Below are positions 16,453 to 23,713 of a DNA stretch of 64,000 nucleotides, piece after piece. Position numbers and translations under genes: made by a program. Every line of letters starts with the position of its first letter. The stretch's first letter is position 1. Source of the DNA: an uncultured Flavobacteriaceae bacterium (GTDB taxonomy: Bacteria; Bacteroidota; Bacteroidia; Flavobacteriales; Flavobacteriaceae); the NCBI GenBank assembly GCA_947502635.1, contig CANNAN010000012.1:62001-126000 (forward strand), in the 5' to 3' direction. The notes beneath the pieces are model-generated. The model was given only the letters and a program-made list of their open reading frames with translations, was not told the DNA's origin and ran no database searches.

Positions 16453-16474
16453 TCGATCAATACAGAACAATTGA

Positions 16475-16482
16475 TATATTTG
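16475..16482 (+). promoter_or_regulatory. -7 box (TATATTTG) almost abutting the kinase start codon
   Basis: Exact match to TAnnTTTG, ending three bases before the ATG at 16486. If used, the transcript would start at or within a few bases of the start codon, giving a leaderless or near-leaderless mRNA. Confidence 0.45.
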
Positions 16483-16485
16483 CGT

Positions 16486-18615
16486 ATGTCGAAACTCTTA
16501 TATAGAATAATAATTTTTTGCACTTGCTGCTGCTCCTATGTTGCTAATGCACAAATAAATGAGAACGACTTCATCCCACTACCAATACAGACCATACAAG
16601 AAATAGAAGAAAATAAATTAGTAGATGAAGCTTATGCTTTATATAATAATGATGAGGATCTAAAATCGTATCATTCGGCCCACAGATTAATAAAAAAACT
16701 AAAGACATCTAAAGCTATAACTAATGCGAACTTATTACTGGCTTACTACTTTACGAAAAAAACATTAATAGACTCTTCGTTATATTATACCGATGTGGTT
16801 TTAAAATTAAACACGTTCACTAATGATTCCCTGCGAAATCGATTTTATGGATTGACATACAATTTAAAAGCAATCAATTATAGAAATAGGGGATTGATAG
16901 AAGAAAGCAAGAAATGGCATATAAAAGGAATAGAAGTTTCTCAAGAATACAAGGAGACTGATTTATATTATACCCATACGCATGGTTTAGCACAAACCTA
17001 TATTGTACTAGGAGATTATAAAAATGCACTTACCATGTTTAAACAATGCTTAGAGCATGCTGATGAAGCTGAGAAGGTGTATGGGAGTTATATTAATATG
17101 GCCACAATTTATAGTGAGTTAAAAGATCTTGATACATCAAACAAGTATCTAAATAAGGCCAATATTTTATGTAAAGAGGATAACAATAAGAAGTGTCAAG
17201 CTATAATTGCACTTAATTTAGCGGCTAACTACCAGGAACAGGGAAAAATAAATGAAGCCGTTTCTTTTTACAATAAATCAATAATAATTTCGGACGAAAA
17301 TGAATATAATAGGATTGCCTTGATAGCCCGTAGTGACATGGGAAAAATATTTATTGGCTTAGGGCAATATAAAGACGCTGAACTCATTTTTTCCTCTGGA
17401 TTGATGAATGCCATTGATCTGGGATTGCTAAACGAGCAAACTGTGATTTATGAAAATCTTATGGAGATATCGATACTACAAAATGATTATGAAAACGCCT
17501 TTAAACTTTCAGCTAGATTCTATAAAATAAAAGATTCCATTAGGCAACTACAAAAGGATAAGGAGATTAATGAGTTAGATGTAAAATATAAAACCGTACA
17601 AAAAGAAAAAGAAATTGAGGTTTTACAAGTTGAAAATACCAACAAACAACTGAAACTAAAAAATCAGGAAGAGGCTATGGAAAACTTAAATCTTCAAAAA
17701 GAAATTATTGAAAAACAGAATGAGAATGAGATTTTAATGCTCAACAATTCTGCTGAGAAGCGGAATAATGAAATTACTTTACTTAGAAAAGACCAGGAAC
17801 TAAAGGCTTCTGAAATTGCTAGGCAGAAAGAAATGAAAAGAATCACTTTAATTGCATTTCTTCTCCTTCTCATCCCAATAATTGGAGTGATTGTACTTTA
17901 CTATCAAAAACTGCAAACGCAAAGTTTACTAAACAAGAAACAGCGAGAAGTAAGTGGGCAAAAAATTGCTTCTTTGATTAAAGATCAAGAATTAAAACTT
18001 ATCAAAGCATCTGTTCAGGGAAAAGACCAAGCAAGAAAACGAATTGCTCAAGAGTTACATGATAGTATTGGAGGAAATCTGGCAGCGATTAAATTACAAT
18101 TTGGCAGTATTTCAAACAATAATACCAAGCTTAATACCATTTACCAACAGTTGGATGAAACTTACGAGCAGGTTCGATCTCTTTCTCATAACTTAACGCC
18201 AAAAAAATTCCATCAAAACGATTTTATACCACTGGTAAAGGAGTATATACAGAATATAGGAGGTGCCAGTAATATTAATATTATAGTTTCTGCATATCCA
18301 GAAAAGGCGATTAACAGTTTGAACGAAATACTTCAAAATGAAGTGTTTACTATACTACAAGAACTTATTACTAATACAATTAAGCATGCACGTGCCAAAA
18401 AAATAGAGATACAAATAGATATCATAGATAACGTACTCAATTTAATTTTTGAAGATAATGGGATAGGATTCAGGCCTTCAGATACAAAAACAGGTATAGG
18501 GCTGGCCAATATTGAAAACCGTTTGCAAGAATTTAAAGGGGTTTTAGATATAGATTCTCATCCCAAAAGAGGCACCATTATAAATATAGAAATACCCAAT
18601 ATTCATGAAGTATAA
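16486..18615 (+). CDS. TPR-containing sensor histidine kinase (HisKA_3/NarX-type)
   Basis: From the ATG at 16486 the protein is 709 residues; a TTG five codons earlier overlaps the -7 box. Order of parts: a signal peptide (1-23, ending NAQ), TPR helices (~50-350), a Gln/Glu/Lys-rich coiled coil (~360-449), a TM helix (450-474), the dimerisation/phosphoacceptor helix with RIAQELHDSIGG (phosphoacceptor His525), and a HATPase domain (ELITNTIKHARAK, EDNGIGF, GIGLANIENR). It senses with a periplasmic TPR region and phosphorylates the cognate regulator, whose gene overlaps its 3' end by 11 bases. The downstream LipL32-like gene is a plausible target. Confidence 0.9.
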   Translation: MSKLLYRIIIFCTCCCSYVANAQINENDFIPLPIQTIQEIEENKLVDEAYALYNNDEDLKSYHSAHRLIKKLKTSKAITNANLLLAYYFTKKTLIDSSLYYTDVVLKLNTFTNDSLRNRFYGLTYNLKAINYRNRGLIEESKKWHIKGIEVSQEYKETDLYYTHTHGLAQTYIVLGDYKNALTMFKQCLEHADEAEKVYGSYINMATIYSELKDLDTSNKYLNKANILCKEDNNKKCQAIIALNLAANYQEQGKINEAVSFYNKSIIISDENEYNRIALIARSDMGKIFIGLGQYKDAELIFSSGLMNAIDLGLLNEQTVIYENLMEISILQNDYENAFKLSARFYKIKDSIRQLQKDKEINELDVKYKTVQKEKEIEVLQVENTNKQLKLKNQEEAMENLNLQKEIIEKQNENEILMLNNSAEKRNNEITLLRKDQELKASEIARQKEMKRITLIAFLLLLIPIIGVIVLYYQKLQTQSLLNKKQREVSGQKIASLIKDQELKLIKASVQGKDQARKRIAQELHDSIGGNLAAIKLQFGSISNNNTKLNTIYQQLDETYEQVRSLSHNLTPKKFHQNDFIPLVKEYIQNIGGASNINIIVSAYPEKAINSLNEILQNEVFTILQELITNTIKHARAKKIEIQIDIIDNVLNLIFEDNGIGFRPSDTKTGIGLANIENRLQEFKGVLDIDSHPKRGTIINIEIPNIHEV

Positions 18616-19249
18616 CCTTATCATTGTAGACGATCATAAAATGTTTTTATATGGCTTAGTTAGTATTCTTGAGTCAGAAAAAGAATATAATATCCTGCTG
18701 ACTGCAAAAAATGGTAAAAACATTGTAAAATATCTCGAAATCAATCCTGATGAAAAAATCGACCTGATTATTACAGATATTACTATGCCAGAACTTGATG
18801 GAATAGCTCTTAATAAAATAGTAAAAGAGAAGAGGAATAATATTAAAACCTTAGTGGTTAGTATGCATAATAACCCAGATATGATTGACCGTTTGATAGA
18901 AAATAATGTTGATGGCTTCGTTCCTAAAAATGTCGAAAAAGAAGAGTTTCTTATGGCAATAAAGACAATTCTTAACGGAGAAAAATATTTTTCTAAAGAA
19001 ATAAAAGATATTTATACCGAAAATAAATTTTCCAAACAAAAAGAAAACGAAACCAAGTTAACTCAAAGAGAGATAGATGTTGTCACCTTAATAGCTCAGG
19101 AGTTTACAACCAATGAAATTGCAGACGAACTTTTTTTAAGTAAGCATACTATTGAAAGTTACCGAAAAAAAATAATATCTAAGCTTAATGTTAGAAATCT
19201 TGCAGGTTTAACAAAGTATGCTATCAAAATGGGCTATATCAAATCTTGA
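18605..19249 (+). CDS. NarL/LuxR-family response regulator
   Basis: A 214-residue two-domain regulator. The receiver domain (residues 1-125) has acidic residues at 9-10, the phosphoacceptor Asp58 (ITDITMPELDG) and the conserved Lys in FVPKN. The C-terminal LuxR HTH (about 150-210) has LTQREIDVV, TNEIADELFLSKHTIESYRKKIISKLNVRN. The start overlaps the end of the kinase gene by 11 bases, indicating translational coupling. It probably binds the CCCTGTTTTCAGGG-type palindromes found upstream of its own operon and in the flanks of the next gene; this is inference from motif recurrence. Confidence 0.92.
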   Translation: MKYNLIIVDDHKMFLYGLVSILESEKEYNILLTAKNGKNIVKYLEINPDEKIDLIITDITMPELDGIALNKIVKEKRNNIKTLVVSMHNNPDMIDRLIENNVDGFVPKNVEKEEFLMAIKTILNGEKYFSKEIKDIYTENKFSKQKENETKLTQREIDVVTLIAQEFTTNEIADELFLSKHTIESYRKKIISKLNVRNLAGLTKYAIKMGYIKS

Positions 19250-19792
19250 TAAAACGGTATTGGGACATGCTTTACCCAAATGAGTATTCTTTTTCTTTAC
19301 TAATGATTTATTAATAATTACAATATGGATTGTAAGGTCTAGCAAATAGCCATTCACATATTTATATACGCCCTGTTTTCAGGGTATACATTTCTACTAT
19401 AAAAGGGGTTTCTCTGCAAGAGGTTATATCGCACCTTTGCCTTGTCATCAACAGAAATAGGTATAAAAGGCAAATGAACAAAAATATATTATTAGCTCTT
19501 AAAAATAATTGAAATGATCACCAACCATTTAATTTCGATACTCTTGATGTCAATGACAATTCTTTTTTTAAGAAAATATAAAAACGGTCCATTGTCATTG
19601 TAGAAACAAAAAAAGAATTAGTGATTGGTAGTTTATCATCTTACTATTTTCCTCTAAGGAGATTATAATTGGCGACTAACAACTATAATAGGTAATACAA
19701 ATGTATAGAGATAACTACCGTCACTTTTATTATAAAATAATTACAATAATGTGTCACAATAAAATAAATAATAACAGTTAAAAAAATCAACA
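19250..19792. other. Long leader/intergenic region upstream of the LipL32-like gene
   Basis: A 543-base region. It contains the CCCTGTTTTCAGGG palindrome (19371-19384), a -7-like CACCTTTG at 19432-19439, and a 10-bp inverted repeat CAATGACAAT/ATTGTCATTG (19551-19560 and 19591-19600). A small ATG frame at 19514-19603 would encode a 29-residue hydrophobic peptide (MITNHLISILLM...). The last is too short to call. If transcription starts near 19445, the leader of the downstream gene would be about 350 bases, unusually long for a flavobacterium. Confidence 0.5.
19371..19384. promoter_or_regulatory. CCCTGTTTTCAGGG palindrome, candidate response-regulator site 2
   Basis: Perfect 5+5 inverted repeat (CCCTG-TTTT-CAGGG). 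Its 16-base context CGCCCTGTTTTCAGGG differs at only two positions from the copy at 20587-20602. It lies 121 bases after the response-regulator stop codon and upstream of the LipL32-like gene. Confidence 0.55.
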
Positions 19793-20473
19793 ATGAAAAA
19801 AATCGTATTCGTATTTGTAATGATCGCTCTTGGAATTAATTTTAATACTCAAGCACAAAAACTAAAGAAGTTTGGTAGTTCTACAGAAAAAAAAGTAGGA
19901 CCAAAAACGATCAAAGTACCCTATACAGATGTTGTATCTTACCTTGGGTATGCTTCACCAGGAAATGAAGATGAAACAAGAGATGGTAAAAAGTTCTATT
20001 ATATCTATGTATGGGTACCAGCTGTAGCTCCAGAACTCGGGATAAGAATGATGTCTCCTGTAGGAAAAACTAAGATAAAAGGTGCAGGGATGTCTAAATC
20101 TTATAAAGAAAATGCAGGATCTGATGCGTATTTTGATACTTACATTACTTTAGAGCGATCTAATATTATTAGTAAGGATAAAATCAGTGAAGAAGCTGCT
20201 AAAAATGCCCAATGGACTATATTGGAGTCTAATGATGATAGTAGTGAAATGCCTAAACAGCCAAGTGGAAGCCAATATAATTCCTTATTAAGGTATAAAA
20301 GCGAGCTTGGTAACCCTCAAAAAGCATTAACAGTTGGTCTTTATCGTATTGGGTTTACTACTTACAAAACAGGAGAAGTTAATGGTACTTTTTTAGCACA
20401 AGTTGCAGCTCCTATAAAATTACCAGGAGTAGCAATGGCTAAAACTATCGAAGCGTTAAAAAAGGCACTATAA
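19793..20473 (+). CDS. LipL32-family secreted protein
   Basis: A 226-residue protein with a Sec signal peptide (MKKIVFVFVMIALG..., probable cleavage after TQA) and no lipobox Cys. The body strongly recalls Leptospira LipL32. Shared blocks include YVWVPAVAPELGIRMMSP (LipL32 has YVWIPAVIAEMGVRMISP), FDTYITLERSNII, YNSLLRYKS and VGLYRIGFTTYKTGEVNGTFLAQV. LipL32 is an abundant calcium-binding surface protein with a jelly-roll fold, of unclear function. Homologues outside spirochaetes are known in some marine bacteria. Here it follows a two-component system and ends at a strong terminator. Family assignment is confident though from memory; the role is unknown. Confidence 0.85.
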   Translation: MKKIVFVFVMIALGINFNTQAQKLKKFGSSTEKKVGPKTIKVPYTDVVSYLGYASPGNEDETRDGKKFYYIYVWVPAVAPELGIRMMSPVGKTKIKGAGMSKSYKENAGSDAYFDTYITLERSNIISKDKISEEAAKNAQWTILESNDDSSEMPKQPSGSQYNSLLRYKSELGNPQKALTVGLYRIGFTTYKTGEVNGTFLAQVAAPIKLPGVAMAKTIEALKKAL

Positions 20474-20504
20474 TCTTATAATCAAAGTTGTGACACACTA
20501 TAAT

Positions 20505-20545
20505 ATTCCCATGTTTTATAATTAAAACATGGGAATGTTTTTTTG
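20505..20545 (+). terminator. Rho-independent terminator of the LipL32-like gene
   Basis: Perfect 14-bp stem ATTCCCATGTTTTA (20505-20518) and TAAAACATGGGAAT (20523-20536), 4-nt loop, followed by a run of T. It lies 31 bases after the stop codon. Confidence 0.9.
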
Positions 20546-20586
20546 TGAAAACATTAGGTTTAATGTACTAGGAGGACAAATTTTAG

Positions 20587-20602
20587 CGTCCCGTTTTCAG
20601 GG
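20587..20602. promoter_or_regulatory. CGTCCCGTTTTCAGGG motif, candidate response-regulator site 3
   Basis: Differs from the 19369-19384 sequence at two positions and keeps the TTTTCAGGG half. It sits about 49 bases before a TTTG -7 candidate (20651), a spacing similar to that at the second site (52 bases). It may drive a short transcript ending at 20732. Confidence 0.45.
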
Positions 20603-20654
20603 TAAATAGTTTCATCGTTTAAGATGTTTTTTCTCTCTAGTATCATAGTCTTTG

Positions 20655-20732
20655 ATTTTTCCAAAAGTAACTTTTAACAAACATAGAACTCAATACAAAA
20701 CCCGCAACTATTGTTGCGGGTTTCTTTTTTTT
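20655..20732 (+). ncRNA. Candidate short non-coding RNA ending in a strong terminator
   Basis: No reading frame precedes the strong terminator at 20698-20732, yet an upstream palindrome and a TTTG -7 candidate (20651-20654) would give a transcript of roughly 70 bases. The boundaries are approximate and no known RNA family is recognised. Confidence 0.25.
20698..20732 (+). terminator. Rho-independent terminator without an obvious upstream gene
   Basis: Perfect 11-bp GC-containing stem AAACCCGCAAC (20698-20708) and GTTGCGGGTTT (20713-20723), 4-nt loop, followed by C and eight T. Confidence 0.88.
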
Positions 20733-20907
20733 AGAAAAAAGATAAACTTTTATCAGTGTTTCAAGGCTTAACCTTTGTTACTTTTTGAAAACTTCATGTA
20801 AATAGCGCCAACTCGTTTTAAGCTCTTTAAATACTTCATAATTTCAATCACTTGTCGTCTAAAGTAACTATCAAAAATTAACATCTAAATCCAAATATTA
20901 AATTCTA

Positions 20908-20915
20908 TATCTTTG
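20908..20915 (+). promoter_or_regulatory. -7 box for the Crp-type regulator gene
   Basis: TATCTTTG matches TAnnTTTG and would start transcription near 20921, about 20 bases before the TTG start at 20941. No clear -33 TTG is seen, which may mean activator dependence. The position helps justify the TTG start. Confidence 0.45.
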
Positions 20916-20940
20916 ATTTATAACAATTAGGATAATACAA

Positions 20941-21609
20941 TTGAAAGCAATCACTAAATACTGGTTTTTAGAAGGGTTTAATCTTTTTAGAAAAATTGGA
21001 ATGCTTAACATGATGAAGATTTGCGAAATTCTAGAAATGGATAACATTGAGAAGGGGCGTCCTATTAATCTCAATGATGAACATAACAATAATATTTTTT
21101 TCTTAAAAAGAGGCAGTGTTAAAATTGTAAACACTAAGAATAACACCGTGAAGTATGTTGTAAAACGTGGCAATATATTTGGAGAGCTTGCTCTTTACAA
21201 TAAGAAAGTTTCTGCCAAAGAAATTGCTTATGCTTTAGAAGACAGCGTTATCTGCTACATAGAGTCTGAGCAAATGGAAGTACTCATGGAGAAACATAAG
21301 TCGCTCAAAAATGGTATTCTTAAAATTTATGGATTGCGTATACAGAAGTTAGAGCGTAGACTTCACGATTTATTATATAAAGATAGCGCAACAAGAATCA
21401 AAGAATTTATTTCAGATTATTTAAAAGAGTTTGGAGAAACTAACGAAACAGGACAATTAGTGGCAAAAAACCTTTTATCACATAAAGAGATTGCAAACCT
21501 TACCAATACTTCAAGGCAAACGGTTAGTAATGTGTTAAGTATAATGCGAAAAGAAGGCATAATAGATTACAACGTTCAATTTATATCAGACACTAAAAAG
21601 AGCCATTAA
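20941..21609 (+). CDS. Crp/Fnr-family transcriptional regulator (TTG start)
   Basis: A 222-residue protein with a cNMP-binding-type beta-roll (about 15-125, including GNIFGELALY, the usual phosphate-binding cassette position), a dimerisation helix (KLERRLHDLLYKDSATRIKEFI) and a C-terminal winged helix (LSHKEIANLTNTSRQTVSNVLSIMRKEGII). The first in-frame ATG (21001) would cut into the beta-roll. The TTG at 20941, preceded by a -7 box at the right distance, is therefore preferred. No cysteine cluster is seen. It is 206 bases upstream of the Rieske-glutamate synthase fusion, a possible target. Confidence 0.85.
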   Translation: MKAITKYWFLEGFNLFRKIGMLNMMKICEILEMDNIEKGRPINLNDEHNNNIFFLKRGSVKIVNTKNNTVKYVVKRGNIFGELALYNKKVSAKEIAYALEDSVICYIESEQMEVLMEKHKSLKNGILKIYGLRIQKLERRLHDLLYKDSATRIKEFISDYLKEFGETNETGQLVAKNLLSHKEIANLTNTSRQTVSNVLSIMRKEGIIDYNVQFISDTKKSH

Positions 21610-21815
21610 AATACGGAATAATAGGGTGTTTTTGATTATGGTTGTGTTTGCATAGAAGAGGATACATCAAGATAGGGATACTACAATGTTGTTTGAATTT
21701 GTGGATTAGAATATTTACAGTAAACAGAGGCTATTACAGCAGTACAGATGGAGGAGTAATAACATTTGTATTCGTTTTTTGCTTTTTAATAAAATAATAA
21801 ATACAATATATACTT

Positions 21816-23426
21816 ATGAAAAAACCAGTAGTTATTGCAAAAGTAAGTGAGTTAATCAATAAGCAACCAGAACATGCGCTTGTAAACGGATTAGATTTAG
21901 TTATTGTAAAATTTGATGATGACATTTCTGTGCTTTACGGAAGATGCCTTCACAGAGGGGCTCTAATGTCAGATGGTCATGTAGATGGCTATAATCTTAT
22001 TTGTGGTGTTCACGGATGGGATTATAGAGTAGACTCTGGTGTTTCAGAATATAATAATAAAGAAGTGCTTCATAAATTCTCTACCAGGATTGAAGGTGAT
22101 GATCTCATGGTAGATACATTCGAAATTGATGCATATTTGGTGAATAGCCCGCAACCATTTAACCGCGATGCGTATTTAGGCGCCTATGCAGATACACATC
22201 CAGAAGATACAGAACCTTATACTGGTTATATAAAAGAATTAGCACAAAACGGATTAAAAAATCTTGGACATCACGGGTTTTCAGCATCCATGGGCGTAGA
22301 TAGAAATACACTTCCTAAATGGAACGATATCCAATTTTTACCAGCACAATTAGCCTCAAGACCTTTGTTAGATCATGAGGAAGTTGCTACCAAAGTTGTG
22401 ATTGGTCCAAATGCAAAAAAACCATTAGAATTAGATATACCACTTTTTGTAAGCGATATGAGTTTTGGGGCTTTATCGCGTGAAGCGAAAATCGCTTTAT
22501 CCAAAGGAGCACAATTAGCAGGTACAGGAATTTGTTCTGGAGAAGGTGGCATGCTACCAGAAGAACAGGCGAATAATTCAAAATATTTTTATGAATTAGC
22601 ATCAGCACAATTTGGATTTTCATGGGATAAATTAGATCATGTACAAGCTTTTCATTTTAAAGGCGGACAAGGTGCAAAAACAGGAACAGGTGGGCATTTG
22701 CCAGGTGATAAAGTAAGTAAAGAAATTGCCGAGGTAAGAGGACTAAAAGAAGGTGAAACAGCTATTTCGCCAGCAGCAAATCCAAATTTTCACTCAGTTG
22801 AAGATTTTAAAGTATTTGCCAATAAAGTTCGTGAACATACAGGAGGTATTCCTATTGGATTTAAAATAGCAGCAAGTCATATTGAAAAAGACATTCAGTT
22901 TGCATTAGATGTGGGTGTTGATTACATTATTTTAGATGGTCGTGGTGGCGGAACAGGTTCCGCGCCTACCATATTAAGAGACCATATTAATGTGCCAACC
23001 ATCCCTGCATTAGCAAGAGCAAGAGCGTATATGGATAAAGTAGGAGCTACTCATATAACATTAGTAATTACTGGTGGCTTACGTGTTGCCGAAGATTTTG
23101 CAAAAGCCATGATGTTAGGTGCAGATGCGATTGCAGTATCTAATTCAGCATTACAAGCCATTGGTTGTTTGGGTATGCGAGCTTGTGGAAGTAATAATTG
23201 CCCAGTCGGTATTGCGACTCAAAAAGAATCGTTGCGGAGCAGATTGATTATAGACACCTCTGCAAAACAACTGCAAAATTATTTTGAAGCAACCAACGAC
23301 TTAATTAAAGTCGTGGCACGTTCTTGTGGTTATGATGATGTCACGAAATTTAATCATGAGGACCTTTCAACTTTCAATAGAGACATACATTACTTAACAG
23401 GAATAAATTACGCAGGTTTAAAATAA
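21816..23426 (+). CDS. Rieske [2Fe-2S]-glutamate synthase (FMN-binding domain) fusion protein
   Basis: A 536-residue fusion. Residues 1-105 form a Rieske ferredoxin domain with ligands Cys44-x-His46 and Cys63-x2-His66 (CLHRG, CGVHGW). Residues ~130-530 match the FMN-binding synthase domain of GltB-type glutamate synthases (LFVSDMSFGALS, GEGGM, KGGQGAKTGTGGHLP, DGRGGGTGSAP) and the CLGMRACGSNNCPVGIATQ segment. In GltB this cysteine region binds the 3Fe-4S cluster, and similar cysteines are present here. The glutaminase domain is absent. The domain pair suggests electron transfer from the Rieske cluster to FMN. The physiological substrate is unknown; it is not a complete glutamate synthase. Confidence 0.88.
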   Translation: MKKPVVIAKVSELINKQPEHALVNGLDLVIVKFDDDISVLYGRCLHRGALMSDGHVDGYNLICGVHGWDYRVDSGVSEYNNKEVLHKFSTRIEGDDLMVDTFEIDAYLVNSPQPFNRDAYLGAYADTHPEDTEPYTGYIKELAQNGLKNLGHHGFSASMGVDRNTLPKWNDIQFLPAQLASRPLLDHEEVATKVVIGPNAKKPLELDIPLFVSDMSFGALSREAKIALSKGAQLAGTGICSGEGGMLPEEQANNSKYFYELASAQFGFSWDKLDHVQAFHFKGGQGAKTGTGGHLPGDKVSKEIAEVRGLKEGETAISPAANPNFHSVEDFKVFANKVREHTGGIPIGFKIAASHIEKDIQFALDVGVDYIILDGRGGGTGSAPTILRDHINVPTIPALARARAYMDKVGATHITLVITGGLRVAEDFAKAMMLGADAIAVSNSALQAIGCLGMRACGSNNCPVGIATQKESLRSRLIIDTSAKQLQNYFEATNDLIKVVARSCGYDDVTKFNHEDLSTFNRDIHYLTGINYAGLK

Positions 23427-23432
23427 ATTCTA

Positions 23433-23534
23433 ATGGAAAACTGGTATTTACCAATTACAATTGTTCCTGGTTTGGGCTTACTCATTCTTTCTACCTCTAA
23501 TCTAATGGTTACTTTAAGTAGTTTCTTTGATTAA
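23433..23534 (+). pseudogene. Short 33-codon frame, possible truncated DUF2721-like membrane protein
   Basis: It begins six bases after the synthase stop codon and encodes MENWYLPITIVPGLGLLILS followed by TSNLMVTLSSFFD. This resembles, from memory, the N-terminal helix of DUF2721 membrane proteins. A stop follows after 33 codons and I could not find the remaining ~100 residues in any frame of the next 180 bases. It is either a decayed remnant or a real single-helix small protein. Confidence 0.35.
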
Positions 23535-23713
23535 GTTATAGCTGATCATCAAGGAATTTGTTTGTTTTCTGCGCTAGATAATAAATGTCAGCATTAAGTA
23601 GGACTTTTGTGGAAAGGTTCTATTGAAAATGGCATGGTTGAGGGTTATTATATAAGGATTGAGTATTGGAAGCCTTGTGAAAAAAACTATATCCATAAAT
23701 TAAGAGCAATCGC

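Larger units (their letters stand above)
16027..16485. other. Divergent intergenic region between cydA and the sensor kinase gene
   Basis: A 459-base region with no recognised gene. It must carry the cydA promoter (minus strand) and the kinase promoter (plus strand). The plus-strand side has the CCCCTGTATTCGGGGG palindrome (16437-16452) and a TATATTTG -7 box (16475-16482). I saw no convincing Fnr-type TTGAT-N4-ATCAA site in front of cydA. Confidence 0.6.
20474..20940. other. Intergenic region with two terminators, a third palindrome and a possible small RNA
   Basis: A 467-base region. In order it holds the LipL32 terminator (20505-20545), the third CCC-GTTTTCAGGG palindrome (20587-20602), a TTTG-type -7 candidate at 20651-20654 and a second strong terminator (20698-20732). 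The latter has no gene in front of it. Near the end TATCTTTG (20908-20915) is the -7 box of the next gene. Confidence 0.6.

Noticed and set aside
19749-20497. TGTGTCACA and TTGTGACACA flanking the LipL32-like gene as Crp sites
   Set aside because: They are short, self-palindromic 9-mers in AT-rich DNA, one on each side of the gene; there is no consensus for the local Crp-type proteins to compare with.
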